Source: an uncultured Bacteroidales bacterium (GTDB lineage Bacteria > Bacteroidota > Bacteroidia > Bacteroidales > UBA4417). From it: a DNA stretch of 52,778 nucleotides. Shown piece by piece: positions 26,368 to 35,547 of this stretch. How positions within the stretch are numbered: the stretch's first letter is position 1; each line of letters begins with the position of its first letter. The stretch spans positions 1 to 52,778 of the forward strand of contig CAIWMA010000132.1 in the NCBI GenBank assembly GCA_903913645.1, written 5' to 3'. The notes under the pieces are model-generated. The model did no database searches and was not told where the DNA came from. It saw only the letters and a program-made list of their open reading frames with translations. The position numbers were made by a program, and so were the translations under genes.

Positions 26368-27351
26368 TTGACACCGTCCATTTATCTTGCTCCATTCCAG
26401 GGAATCACCGGGGTCACTTTCAGGAATATCTATTCAAAGCATTTCCAGGGAGTAGATAAGCTTTTTACGCCGTTTTTTACCACTATTAACAATGAGTTGA
26501 AACTTCCAACCAGGAAACAGGCTGAGCTTGGCTGCAGTTCTGAAAATGGCGTAGAAGTGGTACCACAGATTTTGAGCAAAGATGCTGATGAAATTATCTG
26601 CTTTGCTCTTTTCTGCGAAAAACAGGGATTCAAAGAACTCAACTGGAACCTGGGATGCCCTTATCCTATGGTAGCCAATAAAAAGCGAGGTTCGGGAATG
26701 CTGCCGTATCCCGAAATGGCAGAAGAAATCCTGCAAAAAGTGATGGCCGAAACTGCTATCCGCTTCTCGGTAAAATGCAGGCTCGGCTATTTTTCGCCTG
26801 ATGAAATCTTCAACCTGATTCCCATTTTCAATCAGTATAAAATATCAGAATTAACTATTCATGCCCGCATCGGGAAGCAGCTTTACAGCGGCGAACCCGA
26901 CCTGGAAACTTTCCGGAAAGCACTTTCATTGCTAACCGTTCCGGTAGTGTATAATGGCGATATCTTTGCGATAAACGATTTTGAAAGAGTTAGTGACTGC
27001 TTCCCTACAATCAATACCTGGATGATCGGACGGGGTTTACTTTCGGATCCGTTTCTTCCTGCTTCAATTAAAGGACTACAACTGCCGTCTGATCGCCAGT
27101 CCGCTATCAGGCAATTTACAAACGAACTGTATCTGGCATACCGGAAACAGCTAAACGATAACCCTGCAGTGCTGGGAATTTTAAAAGAATACTGGCATTA
27201 CTTGGCCGAATCGTTTGACAATCCTCACAAAGTTTTTAAGAAACTAAAAAAGGTGAAAAGGTTTGACGAGTTTGAAGATGAAATTGATTCTGTTTTTAGG
27301 GAATATGAGTGGGTAGGTTCGGAGAAATTGGTAAAGAGAAGCCAGAATTAG
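26368..27351 (+). CDS. tRNA-dihydrouridine synthase family protein
   Basis: 327 residues from a TTG start that places YLAPFQGITGVTFRNIY, the FMN-binding opening of the family, at residue 6. The catalytic-loop cysteine is in NWNLGCPYPMVANKKRGSGML. KCRLGY, LTIHARIGKQLYSG and VVYNGDIF follow, and GRGLLSDPFL gives the phosphate-binding end. Dus enzymes reduce uridines in tRNA using FMN and NADPH. Which U position this one modifies cannot be told by eye, so no subfamily symbol is given. The 140 bases upstream contain no obvious promoter box. Confidence 0.92.
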   Translation: MTPSIYLAPFQGITGVTFRNIYSKHFQGVDKLFTPFFTTINNELKLPTRKQAELGCSSENGVEVVPQILSKDADEIICFALFCEKQGFKELNWNLGCPYPMVANKKRGSGMLPYPEMAEEILQKVMAETAIRFSVKCRLGYFSPDEIFNLIPIFNQYKISELTIHARIGKQLYSGEPDLETFRKALSLLTVPVVYNGDIFAINDFERVSDCFPTINTWMIGRGLLSDPFLPASIKGLQLPSDRQSAIRQFTNELYLAYRKQLNDNPAVLGILKEYWHYLAESFDNPHKVFKKLKKVKRFDEFEDEIDSVFREYEWVGSEKLVKRSQN

Positions 27352-27400
27352 TTTTTAGACATTTCCAACTCCTTTCGGAATATAATCCCGTCTTTTCTGA

Positions 27401-27432
27401 AATAAAAAACCCCGCCTTTAAAGCAGGGATAT
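27401..27432. terminator. Possible terminator between convergent dus and fabH
   Basis: An imperfect hairpin, CCCGCCTTT with AAAGCAGGG, after an A-run. One bulge makes it weaker than the others in this window. Confidence 0.45.
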
Positions 27433-27500
27433 TATTAATTCTTTCGCTTTGTCGCTCCTCGCTTAGTCGCTCCGTCTCCGCTCTCCTTTTCTCCCCTCAC

Positions 27501-28499
27501 TTACTTAGGATCGTACGCCCATTTTAGTAAAGTAGCTCCCCAGGTAAATCCACCTCCAAATGCTGCAAGAATTATATTATCTCCTTTGCGGAGTTTTGAT
27601 TCCCATTCCCAGAGGCAAAGCGGGATAGTTGCTGAAGTCGTATTTCCATATCTTTCGATATTGATCATAACCTTTTCTTTTGCAAGCCCCATACGGTTAG
27701 CAACAGCATCAATGATACGCATGTTTGCCTGGTGAGGAACCAGCCAGGCAAGATCGTCAGCTTTCAGGTTATGTTTCTCCATCATTTCGACAGAGATATC
27801 GGCCATTTTAGAAACAGCCCATTTGAAAACGGTCTGACCGTCCTGGTATATAAAATGTTCTTTGTTATCAACAGTCTCGTGCGAAGCAGGACGTTGTGAT
27901 CCGCCGGCTTTCATATATAGATGATGACGGCCGGTGCCGTTTGTTCTGAAAATTGAATCTACCATTCCAACTTCTTCGGTGGTAGGCTCAAGCATTACAG
28001 CGGCAGCGGCATCTCCGAAAAGCGGGCATACAGCGCGATCGGTATAATCAGTAATGGCCGACATTTTATCTGCACCAACAATAATTACTTTTTTATGCGT
28101 TCCTGATTCAATAAATTTTTGTCCAACAGTCAGCGCAAACAGGAAACTGGAACAAGCCGCATTCATATCGTAGCTAAAGGCGTTGGTAATTCCGCATTTA
28201 TCGCTGATAATATTGGCAGTGGCCGGAAACATCATATCTGGTGTAACTGTAGCACATATCACCAGGTCAACATCTTCAGGATTTGTATTTGTCTTAGCTA
28301 AAAGGAGCTTTACAGCTTCTGTTCCCATATCCGAAGAAGCCAAACCTTCGCCTTTTAAAATATGGCGTTCGCGGATACCAATACGGGTCATTATCCATTC
28401 GTCGGTAGTATCAACCATACGGCTTAATTCCTCGTTGTTGAGAATATAATCTGGGGCATATCCAGCAACACCGGTAATAGCGGCTCTAAGTTCAGTCAT
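27501..28499 (-). CDS. fabH: 3-oxoacyl-ACP synthase III (FabH)
   Basis: FabH condenses acetyl-CoA (or a branched acyl-CoA) with malonyl-ACP to start fatty-acid synthesis in the cytoplasm. The Cys-His-Asn triad is present: Cys in [11 protein letters not shown], His in VPHQANMRI, Asn in [11 protein letters not shown]. The C-terminal [12 protein letters not shown] glycine-rich segment is typical. The 332-residue length is normal. It is the last gene of yceD-rpmF-plsX-fabH, 94 bases downstream of plsX. Bacteroidota make iso-branched fatty acids, so a branched primer is likely, but that is family knowledge. Confidence 0.96.
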   Translation of the reverse strand: MTELRAAITGVAGYAPDYILNNEELSRMVDTTDEWIMTRIGIRERHILKGEGLASSDMGTEAVKLLLAKTNTNPEDVDLVICATVTPDMMFPATANIISDKCGITNAFSYDMNAACSSFLFALTVGQKFIESGTHKKVIIVGADKMSAITDYTDRAVCPLFGDAAAAVMLEPTTEEVGMVDSIFRTNGTGRHHLYMKAGGSQRPASHETVDNKEHFIYQDGQTVFKWAVSKMADISVEMMEKHNLKADDLAWLVPHQANMRIIDAVANRMGLAKEKVMINIERYGNTTSATIPLCLWEWESKLRKGDNIILAAFGGGFTWGATLLKWAYDPK

Positions 28500-28593
28500 A
28501 AGTTTTTAGTTTCCAGTTGTAAATTAGTAGTTTATGTAAACACAGTTTACAAATTCCGTAATGAATCCTTCCTTGTAATCAGGTCCGAAAAAA

Positions 28594-29559
28594 TTATTCC
28601 ACTACAAAACCTCCATTGAGGTTAAAAAGAGCATGTTTGATCTTTGAAGCAATCTTTGCTTTAAACACGTCGCGTCCAAGTAATACCATATTTTTGATGG
28701 CGATGTCATTCGAAATACCATGCCCCATAATAACGGCACCGTTGATACCCAGAATAGGAGTTCCACCGTAATTTTCATAGTTTAACCTGTGAATATAATC
28801 GTCCACCAGGTTACGCTTTTCCATCAGGTTATAAAAAGATTCGATGAGTTTCAGGATAATATTCCCGGTAAATCCATCGCAAACAATTACATCAGCTGCA
28901 TTTTGAAGAATGTCACGGCCCTCAATATTCCCTATGAAATTAAAATCTTTCGAATCCTTCATCAGGTGGTAGGCTGATTGCGTGGTAAGGTTTCCCTTTT
29001 CTTCTTCATGCCCGATATTGAGCAGTGCAACTCTTGGATTTTTAACACGGTAAACATTCTGCACATAGATGGATCCTATCAGCCCAAACTGATAAAAAAC
29101 ATCAGGTTTAGCATCCGGATTGGTTCCGACATCAACAAGTAAACTGTATCCTCCGACTTCCTGCGGAATAATAGCAGAGGTTAGAGGCCGAACTATTCCA
29201 GGAATTGTTTTTACATTGAAAATTGATCCCACAAGCATAGCACCGCTGTTTCCGGCACTGGCAAAGGAATCAAGTTTTTTGTGCTTCAACAACTGAAACC
29301 CGACACTAATACTGGCATCAGGTTTGCGGGCCATGGCTTTAGTGGGATGTTCACCCATTTCAATAACATCAGCGGCATGTACAATATCGAAAACAGAAGC
29401 TTCGCAACCGCGTTCGTGCAATAACGAACGGATAACGGCTTCCTGACCTATCAAAACGATCCTGTCGTTTACGGATAGCTCCTTAGCTGCAAGAATAGCT
29501 CCATCAATAGCAGCTACCGGCGCAAAATCGCCGCCCATTACATCTAGTCCGATTCTCAT
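28594..29559 (-). CDS. plsX: Phosphate acyltransferase PlsX
   Basis: PlsX makes acyl-phosphate from acyl-ACP for phosphatidic acid synthesis. The family opening RIGLDVMGGDFAP, the segment ADVIEMGEHPTKAMARKPDASI, FASAGNSGAMLVG, VDVGTNPDAKP and VIVCDGFTGNIILK are all present. The 321-residue length is normal. It lies 46 bases after rpmF and 94 before fabH in the conserved lipid-synthesis cluster. Soluble, membrane-associated. Confidence 0.97.
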   Translation of the reverse strand: MRIGLDVMGGDFAPVAAIDGAILAAKELSVNDRIVLIGQEAVIRSLLHERGCEASVFDIVHAADVIEMGEHPTKAMARKPDASISVGFQLLKHKKLDSFASAGNSGAMLVGSIFNVKTIPGIVRPLTSAIIPQEVGGYSLLVDVGTNPDAKPDVFYQFGLIGSIYVQNVYRVKNPRVALLNIGHEEEKGNLTTQSAYHLMKDSKDFNFIGNIEGRDILQNAADVIVCDGFTGNIILKLIESFYNLMEKRNLVDDYIHRLNYENYGGTPILGINGAVIMGHGISNDIAIKNMVLLGRDVFKAKIASKIKHALFNLNGGFVVE

Positions 29560-29605
29560 TTAAAGAATCTTTTACTGTACATGATTTGCCGTGTTATAGG
29601 CACAA

Positions 29606-29791
29606 TTAAGCTGTTGTGTTTTTCTCAATAGCGAGACGGCCTTTATAATAGCCACATTCAGGGCATACCCTGTGATAAAGTACTGAGGTGCCACAGTTTG
29701 AGCAAAGTATGAAGGTTGGAGCTTCAAGTTTATAATGTGTCCTGCGTTTTGCTGTTCTCGTTTTCGAGAACCTGTGTTTTGGATTTGGCAT
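29606..29791 (-). CDS. rpmF: 50S ribosomal protein L32
   Basis: 61 residues. It opens MPNPKHRFSKTRTAKRRTHYK, the usual basic start, and carries a zinc-type cysteine set: CSNCG at 34-38 and CPECG further on. It is therefore the zinc-binding (C+) form of L32. It sits between the DUF177 gene and plsX, the standard order. Confidence 0.97.
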   Translation of the reverse strand: MPNPKHRFSKTRTAKRRTHYKLEAPTFILCSNCGTSVLYHRVCPECGYYKGRLAIEKNTTA

Positions 29792-29823
29792 TGTATTGTT
29801 TTATTTATTGTTAGTTCAAAAAT

Positions 29824-30348
29824 TTATTGATCAGTATTAAGCTTTTTAAGTGCTTCCCACCGGGGATCAAAAGTATCTCCTGTTGGGGCAAGTGTTTCAA
29901 GTAATCGCAACATATCAGGATCGCAGGTGCTGTTGCCGTCTTCATCGTCCGGATGAAGCAGGCGTACCGGCAATGCCAGGTGTATGAATTCATAGATATA
30001 CGACGAAAGATCGAATTGGTATTCCGTTTCCGGAATTACAACCACATCTTCACTTTCTTCCATATACTCAGCGCCTAGTTTTACAATAAGTCGCTGTGTG
30101 TCAGATATCGGAAAGCTGAACTCATTCGTGCAACGATCGCAGGTTACCAGTGCGTTTCCCTGCAAGCTCATGTCGAAAATCATCATTCTCTCCATCTTTT
30201 CAAGGTCGACCGTAACATGTATCTGCCCATGCTGAATTTGCGAAAACTCGAAATGTTCAAAGAACGAATCACTCACTTCAAACTCAAACTGATGGTTCCC
30301 GGGCTCAAGCCCAACGAACTGAATATTATATTCTTTGAGTCTATTCAC
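29824..30348 (-). CDS. yceD: DUF177/YceD-family protein
   Basis: The ORF track starts at 30405, but a promoter (TTG-N20-TAATTTTG, 30375-30406) lies inside that stretch, so translation must start later. A GTG at 30348 gives VNRLKEYNIQFVGLEPG, the usual family start, and about 174 residues; a TTG at 30357 is the alternative. The conserved DUF177 features are the CDRCTNEF cysteine motif and a late acidic region, here with CDPDMLRLL. YceD is implicated in 23S rRNA/ribosome maturation and is linked to rpmF in most bacteria, as here (32 bases upstream). Confidence 0.85.
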   Translation of the reverse strand: MNRLKEYNIQFVGLEPGNHQFEFEVSDSFFEHFEFSQIQHGQIHVTVDLEKMERMMIFDMSLQGNALVTCDRCTNEFSFPISDTQRLIVKLGAEYMEESEDVVVIPETEYQFDLSSYIYEFIHLALPVRLLHPDDEDGNSTCDPDMLRLLETLAPTGDTFDPRWEALKKLNTDQ

Positions 30349-30374
30349 CGCAGTCAATATTAAATTGAGGGGCG

Positions 30375-30406
30375 CAAAATTACAAAATCCTATTTTAAAT
30401 ACCAAA
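30375..30406 (-). promoter_or_regulatory. Promoter of the yceD-rpmF-plsX-fabH operon
   Basis: On the minus strand TTTG (30403-30406), 20 bases, then TAATTTTG (30375-30382), an excellent match to the Bacteroidota consensus. It decides the start of the DUF177 gene. Confidence 0.75.
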
Positions 30407-30506
30407 CACTTGTTTTGCAGATATTTATTAGCTCTAAGTGCCGCAGTTACACTGCCTCAGCCATAAAAGGGTATAACCTGCTGTTTTCATTTAGCATTTA
30501 TTAACA

Positions 30507-31154
30507 TTATTTTCTTCCAAAATCTGCCGGAATTTCCCCCCATGCCTTGGTTTCCCATTTTAATATCCTGGTATCGTATGAATTGTTATGAAGCCATTCG
30601 ATTGCCCGATCCAGAAGTTCAAACAATTCCTTGTTTTTGGCATTCCGAACCAGTTTGGTATTCGCTTTCTTTTGTTGTATCCATGAAATCGCATTCCGCG
30701 AATCGCTGTACAAAGGTAATGCCAATCCATTTTTCTTCAGGAAAGCAAGTCCGGTAACAATTGCCAGGAATTCACCAATATTGTTTGTTCCTTCAGGAAA
30801 AGGTCCACGATGGAATATTTCCTGGCCTGTAACAATGTTTACGCCCCGGTATTCAAGAATTCCCGGATTACCGCTACAAGCAGCATCCACACAAATTGCG
30901 TGTTTCAAGGGTTCTCCAAATGCTTTGCTGAGTGTTTTACTTAAAGGCGCCTTAGCTCCTTTCCCAATATAATTCCATGCATTGCTTCCAAATGCACTTT
31001 TTGCCTCTTCAAGTGTCGAAAAGCCTTTATATTTTGCAGCCGCATATCCGTCAACCTGTTTTTTGCATTTATCCCATGTATCGAAAATGCCGGTCTGATG
31101 GCCTTCCCATACTACATAATATTTGCTCTTCGTCTTTTTCATTTCAGGCTGCAA
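30507..31154 (-). CDS. rnhA: Ribonuclease H with N-terminal viroplasmin domain
   Basis: The N-terminal ~50 residues are a caulimovirus-viroplasmin-like hybrid-binding domain (KYYVVWEGHQTGIFDTWDKC ... GFSTLEEAKSAF). The RNase HI fold from about residue 85 carries the acidic residues: Asp in CVDAACSGNPG, Glu in NNIGEFLAI, Asp in YSDSRNA and a final Asp in PADFG. It removes RNA from RNA-DNA hybrids. Met5 (31142) is an equally good start. Monocistronic, with a terminator just upstream belonging to the EF-G paralog. Confidence 0.92.
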   Translation of the reverse strand: MQPEMKKTKSKYYVVWEGHQTGIFDTWDKCKKQVDGYAAAKYKGFSTLEEAKSAFGSNAWNYIGKGAKAPLSKTLSKAFGEPLKHAICVDAACSGNPGILEYRGVNIVTGQEIFHRGPFPEGTNNIGEFLAIVTGLAFLKKNGLALPLYSDSRNAISWIQQKKANTKLVRNAKNKELFELLDRAIEWLHNNSYDTRILKWETKAWGEIPADFGRK

Positions 31155-31202
31155 AAATAGGCGAATTACGTTAAGGTTGGATATCTTTATTCAATAATCC
31201 AA

Positions 31203-31236
31203 TAAAAAAACCCCGGCTAGAAAGCCAGGGTTTTTC
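31203..31236 (-). terminator. Terminator of the EF-G paralog
   Basis: A-run, CCCCGGCT, loop AGAA, AGCCAGGG, T-run, with one mismatch in the stem. It lies about 26 bases beyond the EF-G-like stop. Confidence 0.8.
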
Positions 31237-31261
31237 GTTATAAACAGAGATGTTCCGAAAA

Positions 31262-33397
31262 CTATTCTTCTTCTTTTTCCTGATCTTCGTAAGCTTTCAG
31301 TAATGTAGTCTGTACATCAGGTGGAACCTGTGAATATTCGCCAAATGCAAGGGAATAGGTACCACTACCTGAGGTAAGTGAGCTAAGTGCGGTCGAATAC
31401 CTGTTCATTTCAGCCAAAGGAACTTTAGCTTTTATTTTCTGGTAGTTTCCTTCGCTGTCCATTCCCATGATGATGGCACGGCGGCCCTGTAGGTCGGTCA
31501 TGATATCGCCCATACGATCGGCTGGAACCATAACTTCAACATCATAAATAGGCTCAAGGATTTTCGGACCTGCATTTTTGAAGGCTTCGCGGAAAGCATG
31601 ACGACCTGCGAGTTTGAAAGCGAGTTCGTTTGAATCGACAGGGTGCATTTTACCATCGTAAACATTTACAACGATATCGCGTGCATAGGAACCGGTAAGC
31701 GGACCTTCTTCAATTTTTTCCATAATCCCTTTGAGGATGGCCGGTAAGAATCGTGCGTCAATGGCTCCCCCAACAATACAGTTGTTGAAAACCAGTTTTC
31801 CGCCCCATGCAAGTTTTTGTTCGTCGGTACCACGCACTGGGAATTCGCTCTGAAATTTCATACCTTCTGTATAAGGCTCAATCAGCATATGCACTTCACC
31901 AAACTGGCCTGCTCCACCCGACTGCTTTTTATGGCGGTACATGGCTTTTGCTGATTTGGTGATAGTTTCACGATATGGGATTTTAGGAGCAATATATTCA
32001 ACAGGAATTTTATCAAGGTGTTCTAGGTACCATTTAGCAATATTCAGGTGAAGTTCGCCTTGTCCTTTTATGATAATTTGTTTCAGTTCTTTAGAATATT
32101 CAACTAAAAGCGTTTGATCCACTTTGTGCATTTCGTTGAGGCGTGCACCCAGTTTTTCATCATCGCTCGAATTCTTAGGCTTGATAGCCATGCTGATTTT
32201 TGGCGAAGGGAATTGTATAGGGACAATCTTGTCATCTGCATTTTTAAGCGAATTCAGAGTATCTCCTGTCCGGGTATTTTTCAGCTTTATAGTTGCTGCG
32301 ATATCACCGGCACAAACCCTGTCTACTTTTTCGCGTTTTTTACCGGCAATGATCAGCAATTGAGAAATGCGCTCTTTACCGGAGTTGGTACTATTCATAA
32401 GGTCCATGGCTTCGGTAACTTCTCCTCCATACACTTTAAAGAAAGCAATTTCGCCAAGGTGCTCTTCAACCGAAACTTTCACTACCTGTAATGAAGTAGG
32501 ATCAGCAGCATTGCATCGCAGTTCTTTGCCGGTTATTGTTAGTTTTGCAGGCATTTCATCTGGTGCCGGAACAGAGGAACAAACAAATTCCATCAGGCGG
32601 CCAACGCCCATATTTTTCTTAGCGGATATGCAGAAAACAGGATATAATCCACGGGCGATAATACCCGCTTTTAATCCTTTTTCGAGTTGTTCTTCGGTAA
32701 GCGTACCATTTTCGAAGAAAGCTTCCATCAGTGATTCATCACTTTCGGCTGCTTTTTCGATAAGTACGCCTTGCAGGTTTTCGGCTTTAGCCATTTCGCC
32801 GGCAGGAATATCAAGAATTTCTGGTTTTCCGCCACCATCAGTGTACTTTAGCATTTTCATCTGCATAAGGTCGATAATGGCATTAAAGCCCAGACCTTCG
32901 TTAACAGGGTATTGAAACAGAGTAACATTTCCTCCGAATTGAGTTTTCAGCTGACGAAGAGTTTCGTCGAAATTGGATTTTTCATGATCCAACTGATTCA
33001 AAGCAAATAAAACAGGAATCTGGTTTTTATTGGTTTGCCTCCAGGTAATTTCAGTTCCGACTTCAACCCCGTTATGGCCATTCACAAGCATGATAGCTGT
33101 ATCGGCCACATTAAGTGATCCGACTACTTCACCAATAAAATCATCGAAACCCGGGGTGTCCATGACGTTTATTTTCTTGCCCTTGTACTCTACATACATC
33201 AGGGTTGAGCAAACTGAATTCTGCCTTTCCAACTCTATCTCGCGATAATCGGAAACGGTATTTTTATCTTCAATTGTTCCACGGCGGGATATAACCCCGC
33301 CTTCAAAAAGCATTGCTTCGGCTGTGGTAGTCTTTCCTGATTTGGCTCCACCAATAAGTGCAATATTTCTTACTTCGCTTGTCTTGTAGACTCTCAT
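31262..33397 (-). CDS. Elongation factor G-like GTPase
   Basis: 711 residues with the EF-G domain order. The P-loop is GGAKSGKTT, switch II is DTPGFDDF, and the guanine-specificity motif reads NQLD rather than NKxD. Domains II-V follow, including GELHLNIAKWYLEHL, GGAGQFGEVHMLIEPY and the RRAIIMGMDSEGNYQ loop. This is the EF-G-like paralog common in Bacteroidota and other phyla, not the main EF-G of the str operon. Its cellular role is not settled. The substituted Lys could alter nucleotide affinity. It has its own terminator and no operon partner. Confidence 0.88.
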   Translation of the reverse strand: MRVYKTSEVRNIALIGGAKSGKTTTAEAMLFEGGVISRRGTIEDKNTVSDYREIELERQNSVCSTLMYVEYKGKKINVMDTPGFDDFIGEVVGSLNVADTAIMLVNGHNGVEVGTEITWRQTNKNQIPVLFALNQLDHEKSNFDETLRQLKTQFGGNVTLFQYPVNEGLGFNAIIDLMQMKMLKYTDGGGKPEILDIPAGEMAKAENLQGVLIEKAAESDESLMEAFFENGTLTEEQLEKGLKAGIIARGLYPVFCISAKKNMGVGRLMEFVCSSVPAPDEMPAKLTITGKELRCNAADPTSLQVVKVSVEEHLGEIAFFKVYGGEVTEAMDLMNSTNSGKERISQLLIIAGKKREKVDRVCAGDIAATIKLKNTRTGDTLNSLKNADDKIVPIQFPSPKISMAIKPKNSSDDEKLGARLNEMHKVDQTLLVEYSKELKQIIIKGQGELHLNIAKWYLEHLDKIPVEYIAPKIPYRETITKSAKAMYRHKKQSGGAGQFGEVHMLIEPYTEGMKFQSEFPVRGTDEQKLAWGGKLVFNNCIVGGAIDARFLPAILKGIMEKIEEGPLTGSYARDIVVNVYDGKMHPVDSNELAFKLAGRHAFREAFKNAGPKILEPIYDVEVMVPADRMGDIMTDLQGRRAIIMGMDSEGNYQKIKAKVPLAEMNRYSTALSSLTSGSGTYSLAFGEYSQVPPDVQTTLLKAYEDQEKEEE

Positions 33398-33632
33398 TTT
33401 AAAAGTAAATTTATTGTGATTGAAACTGTTGTTCAGAGATAAATGGGTTGCAAAGTTATAAATCTTAGTAATATATGCAAATGTTATAAGTAAAGAGGCG
33501 AATTAAAAAATGGGCTTCCCCTAAACAGACTGAAGGCTAAGCGCTTAACATAGTCAGGAAACTGCATTTATAGAAGCTAAAGTGAATAATCCGGCCAGAG
33601 AGCTGGAAGGCTATAAGAAAGAAATCGGGAAG

Positions 33633-34586
33633 TTATATATGTACTCTTTTACTCCTGTAAAATGCAGAAACTTTTAGTTCTGCTTTTCGGAGCCAGACAG
33701 ATGCAACGGCAAGAATTATCCTGGGCCAGATTAGCCAGTGGATGGCATATCCGAGTGTAAGAAAAAGCAAAGGATCTTCAAGTTGGGAATGTGAAAGCGC
33801 AACGTGGTGATTGAGTAAATCGGCATCTTCACGGTTCATTTTTCCTTTCTCCGATTCGTCGATCATGATTGCTGAGCCATAAGCAAGCCCGATAAGGTTG
33901 GCAACAACCCATGATAAAGTTGTACTTCGCGGCAAGCCCATTATTTTCATAAAAGGAGATAAGGGTTTTTCGATAGTACCGATCCATCCGAATTCGTCGA
34001 GTATCCGCTGGAATATAAGGAGCAAATTTACCAGTATCAGTATTTTTAAAATAGTATGGGAAATGGTATTCAGCCAGTGCATGAACACCGGTCCAAAATC
34101 CTGTTGTTTTTGAAAGATAGTATGAATCTCAGCCGAAATACTGCCTGGCATGATCAGGTTCAGGATCCATCCAATAACAAAACTTCCGGTAAGTCTCAAC
34201 AGAAGCATCCGAATAGCAGATGAACCGGTTCGTTTCATTACAGCTGTTTCAATCAGAAAACCGTGCGAAACCAGGCACATAGTTGCCAGGATAAGGCCTT
34301 CACGCATGGGCAACTGCAATAATGATAGTACAGCGACAACGGAATAAATATTGGTAAAAATACTGGTCACCAGCACAATTGCTGAAACTCCAGGCAGCCC
34401 CAAATGCCTGAAAACAGGTCCTGTATACTGCCCCATCAAGGCCAGGATACCGAAATAGTCGAGCAACAATACTCCAAAAGAAACCGGAACTGTGATCTTT
34501 ATCAGCCACCATGCGGTTTTCATTCCTTTGGGTAAGGCTGAAGTAATGCTGTGTTTAAGTCGCTGTATGGTGTTGGGTTGTTCCAA
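33633..34586 (-). CDS. Gate-domain (nucleoside recognition-type) membrane protein
   Basis: 317 residues with about seven to eight membrane segments. The Gate-domain pattern is seen twice: VPVSFGVLLLDYFGILALMGQYTGPVFRHLGLPG in the first half, and ILILVNLLLIFQRIL, with IGLAYGSAIMIDESEKG, in the second half. Such proteins are related to SpmA/SpmB and to the gates of FeoB and nucleoside transporters; substrates are unknown. There is no signal peptide. It is followed upstream on the same strand by the envelope genes, but a terminator separates them. Confidence 0.75.
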   Translation of the reverse strand: MEQPNTIQRLKHSITSALPKGMKTAWWLIKITVPVSFGVLLLDYFGILALMGQYTGPVFRHLGLPGVSAIVLVTSIFTNIYSVVAVLSLLQLPMREGLILATMCLVSHGFLIETAVMKRTGSSAIRMLLLRLTGSFVIGWILNLIMPGSISAEIHTIFQKQQDFGPVFMHWLNTISHTILKILILVNLLLIFQRILDEFGWIGTIEKPLSPFMKIMGLPRSTTLSWVVANLIGLAYGSAIMIDESEKGKMNREDADLLNHHVALSHSQLEDPLLFLTLGYAIHWLIWPRIILAVASVWLRKAELKVSAFYRSKRVHI

Positions 34587-34680
34587 AAGGGAAATTACTT
34601 TAGGGCAGCAAAGGTAGTATTTCTCATATGTGTACGAAATTCTGAAGGTGAAATCTTAAAATACGTTATAAACAGACATG

Positions 34681-34725
34681 AAAAAACCCATTGGTATATT
34701 CCAAAAAGGATTTGATACCAATGGG
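34681..34725 (-). terminator. Terminator of the 34752 gene
   Basis: An 11-bp perfect stem, CCCATTGGTAT with ATACCAATGGG, around a 17-base loop. On the minus strand it is followed by TTTTTT, a rho-independent terminator just after the barrel-protein gene. Confidence 0.8.
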
Positions 34726-34751
34726 TGAATTTATCCCAGGAAAGCTATTTT

Positions 34752-35474
34752 TCAGAATTTTCCGAATTTCAATGAAAATCCCCCGGTAAATCCATCCATA
34801 GGATTTGAATCAAAACCTGATGGTTGAAAAGTGGTGGTAAAGCGGTAACTGGCTCCCAATCCAAGCCTTAGCCATCGGGCTACATTAAATTCCAATTCTA
34901 TTCCAGGCTCGGCAATCAGGAAAGCTTCGGCATCCTCAACATATACTTCAGTATAATCATACGGATAGTTGTAATTAGTTAGAATGCTTTTGGCAATGCC
35001 TCCGGCTCCGATAAGTATAGGAAAGGAAACATGTACCGGGAATTTCGGAAATACGATTGGCTCAATGAGGAAGCCTCCATACCCGCCAGTATAATTATAG
35101 CTTGTATGTGATCCTGGTATTAATTCATAAGGCTCAGTTAAAAAGCCTTTGCCGGAAAATCCTATGGCAAGTCCGTGGTTGGCAATCAATGCAAAGGTGC
35201 CGCCTGCGCCAAATGCATCATATCCTGCAATCTGCGAATACTCCGAATGAAAACCAACGTAAAACCCAAGGTTATGCCCAGGACCGGTTAACGTTTGTAT
35301 GCCATTGGGATCACAGGATTTCACAGGTTTGGTTTCAGTTATCACATTCGGGTCGGAAATTGACCTGGTCTTTTGAGGTTCCTTGTGACCAAACAAACGA
35401 ATTGTATCCTGGGCTAGGGCTACATTACCAAAGCAAATGGTAATTATGATAAAAAGCAAGAATATTTGTTTCAT
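34752..35474 (-). CDS. Putative outer-membrane beta-barrel protein
   Basis: 240 residues with a signal peptide ending NVALAQ near residue 22. After a polar linker, alternating aromatic strands (NLGFYVGFHSEYSQI, GGTFALIANHGLAIGFSGKGF, VHVSFPILIGAGGIAKS, FNVARWLRLGLGASYRF) end in GGFSLKFGKF with a terminal Phe, the outer-membrane barrel signature. Family not recognised. It is 73 bases downstream of another small barrel gene and probably shares the envelope-stress transcript described for the ECF sigma gene. Confidence 0.7.
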   Translation of the reverse strand: MKQIFLLFIIITICFGNVALAQDTIRLFGHKEPQKTRSISDPNVITETKPVKSCDPNGIQTLTGPGHNLGFYVGFHSEYSQIAGYDAFGAGGTFALIANHGLAIGFSGKGFLTEPYELIPGSHTSYNYTGGYGGFLIEPIVFPKFPVHVSFPILIGAGGIAKSILTNYNYPYDYTEVYVEDAEAFLIAEPGIELEFNVARWLRLGLGASYRFTTTFQPSGFDSNPMDGFTGGFSLKFGKF

Positions 35475-35547
35475 GTAAATGTGAGTTTATTTGTTTTTTA
35501 ATCGGTAATAATTTACCTGGTTTGATGATTAGTTGAGTTGCATTTTC

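Noticed and set aside
32367-32915. 182-residue + strand ORF inside the EF-G paralog
   Set aside because: Shadow frame, Ser-rich composition, no domain, fully inside a well-supported gene.
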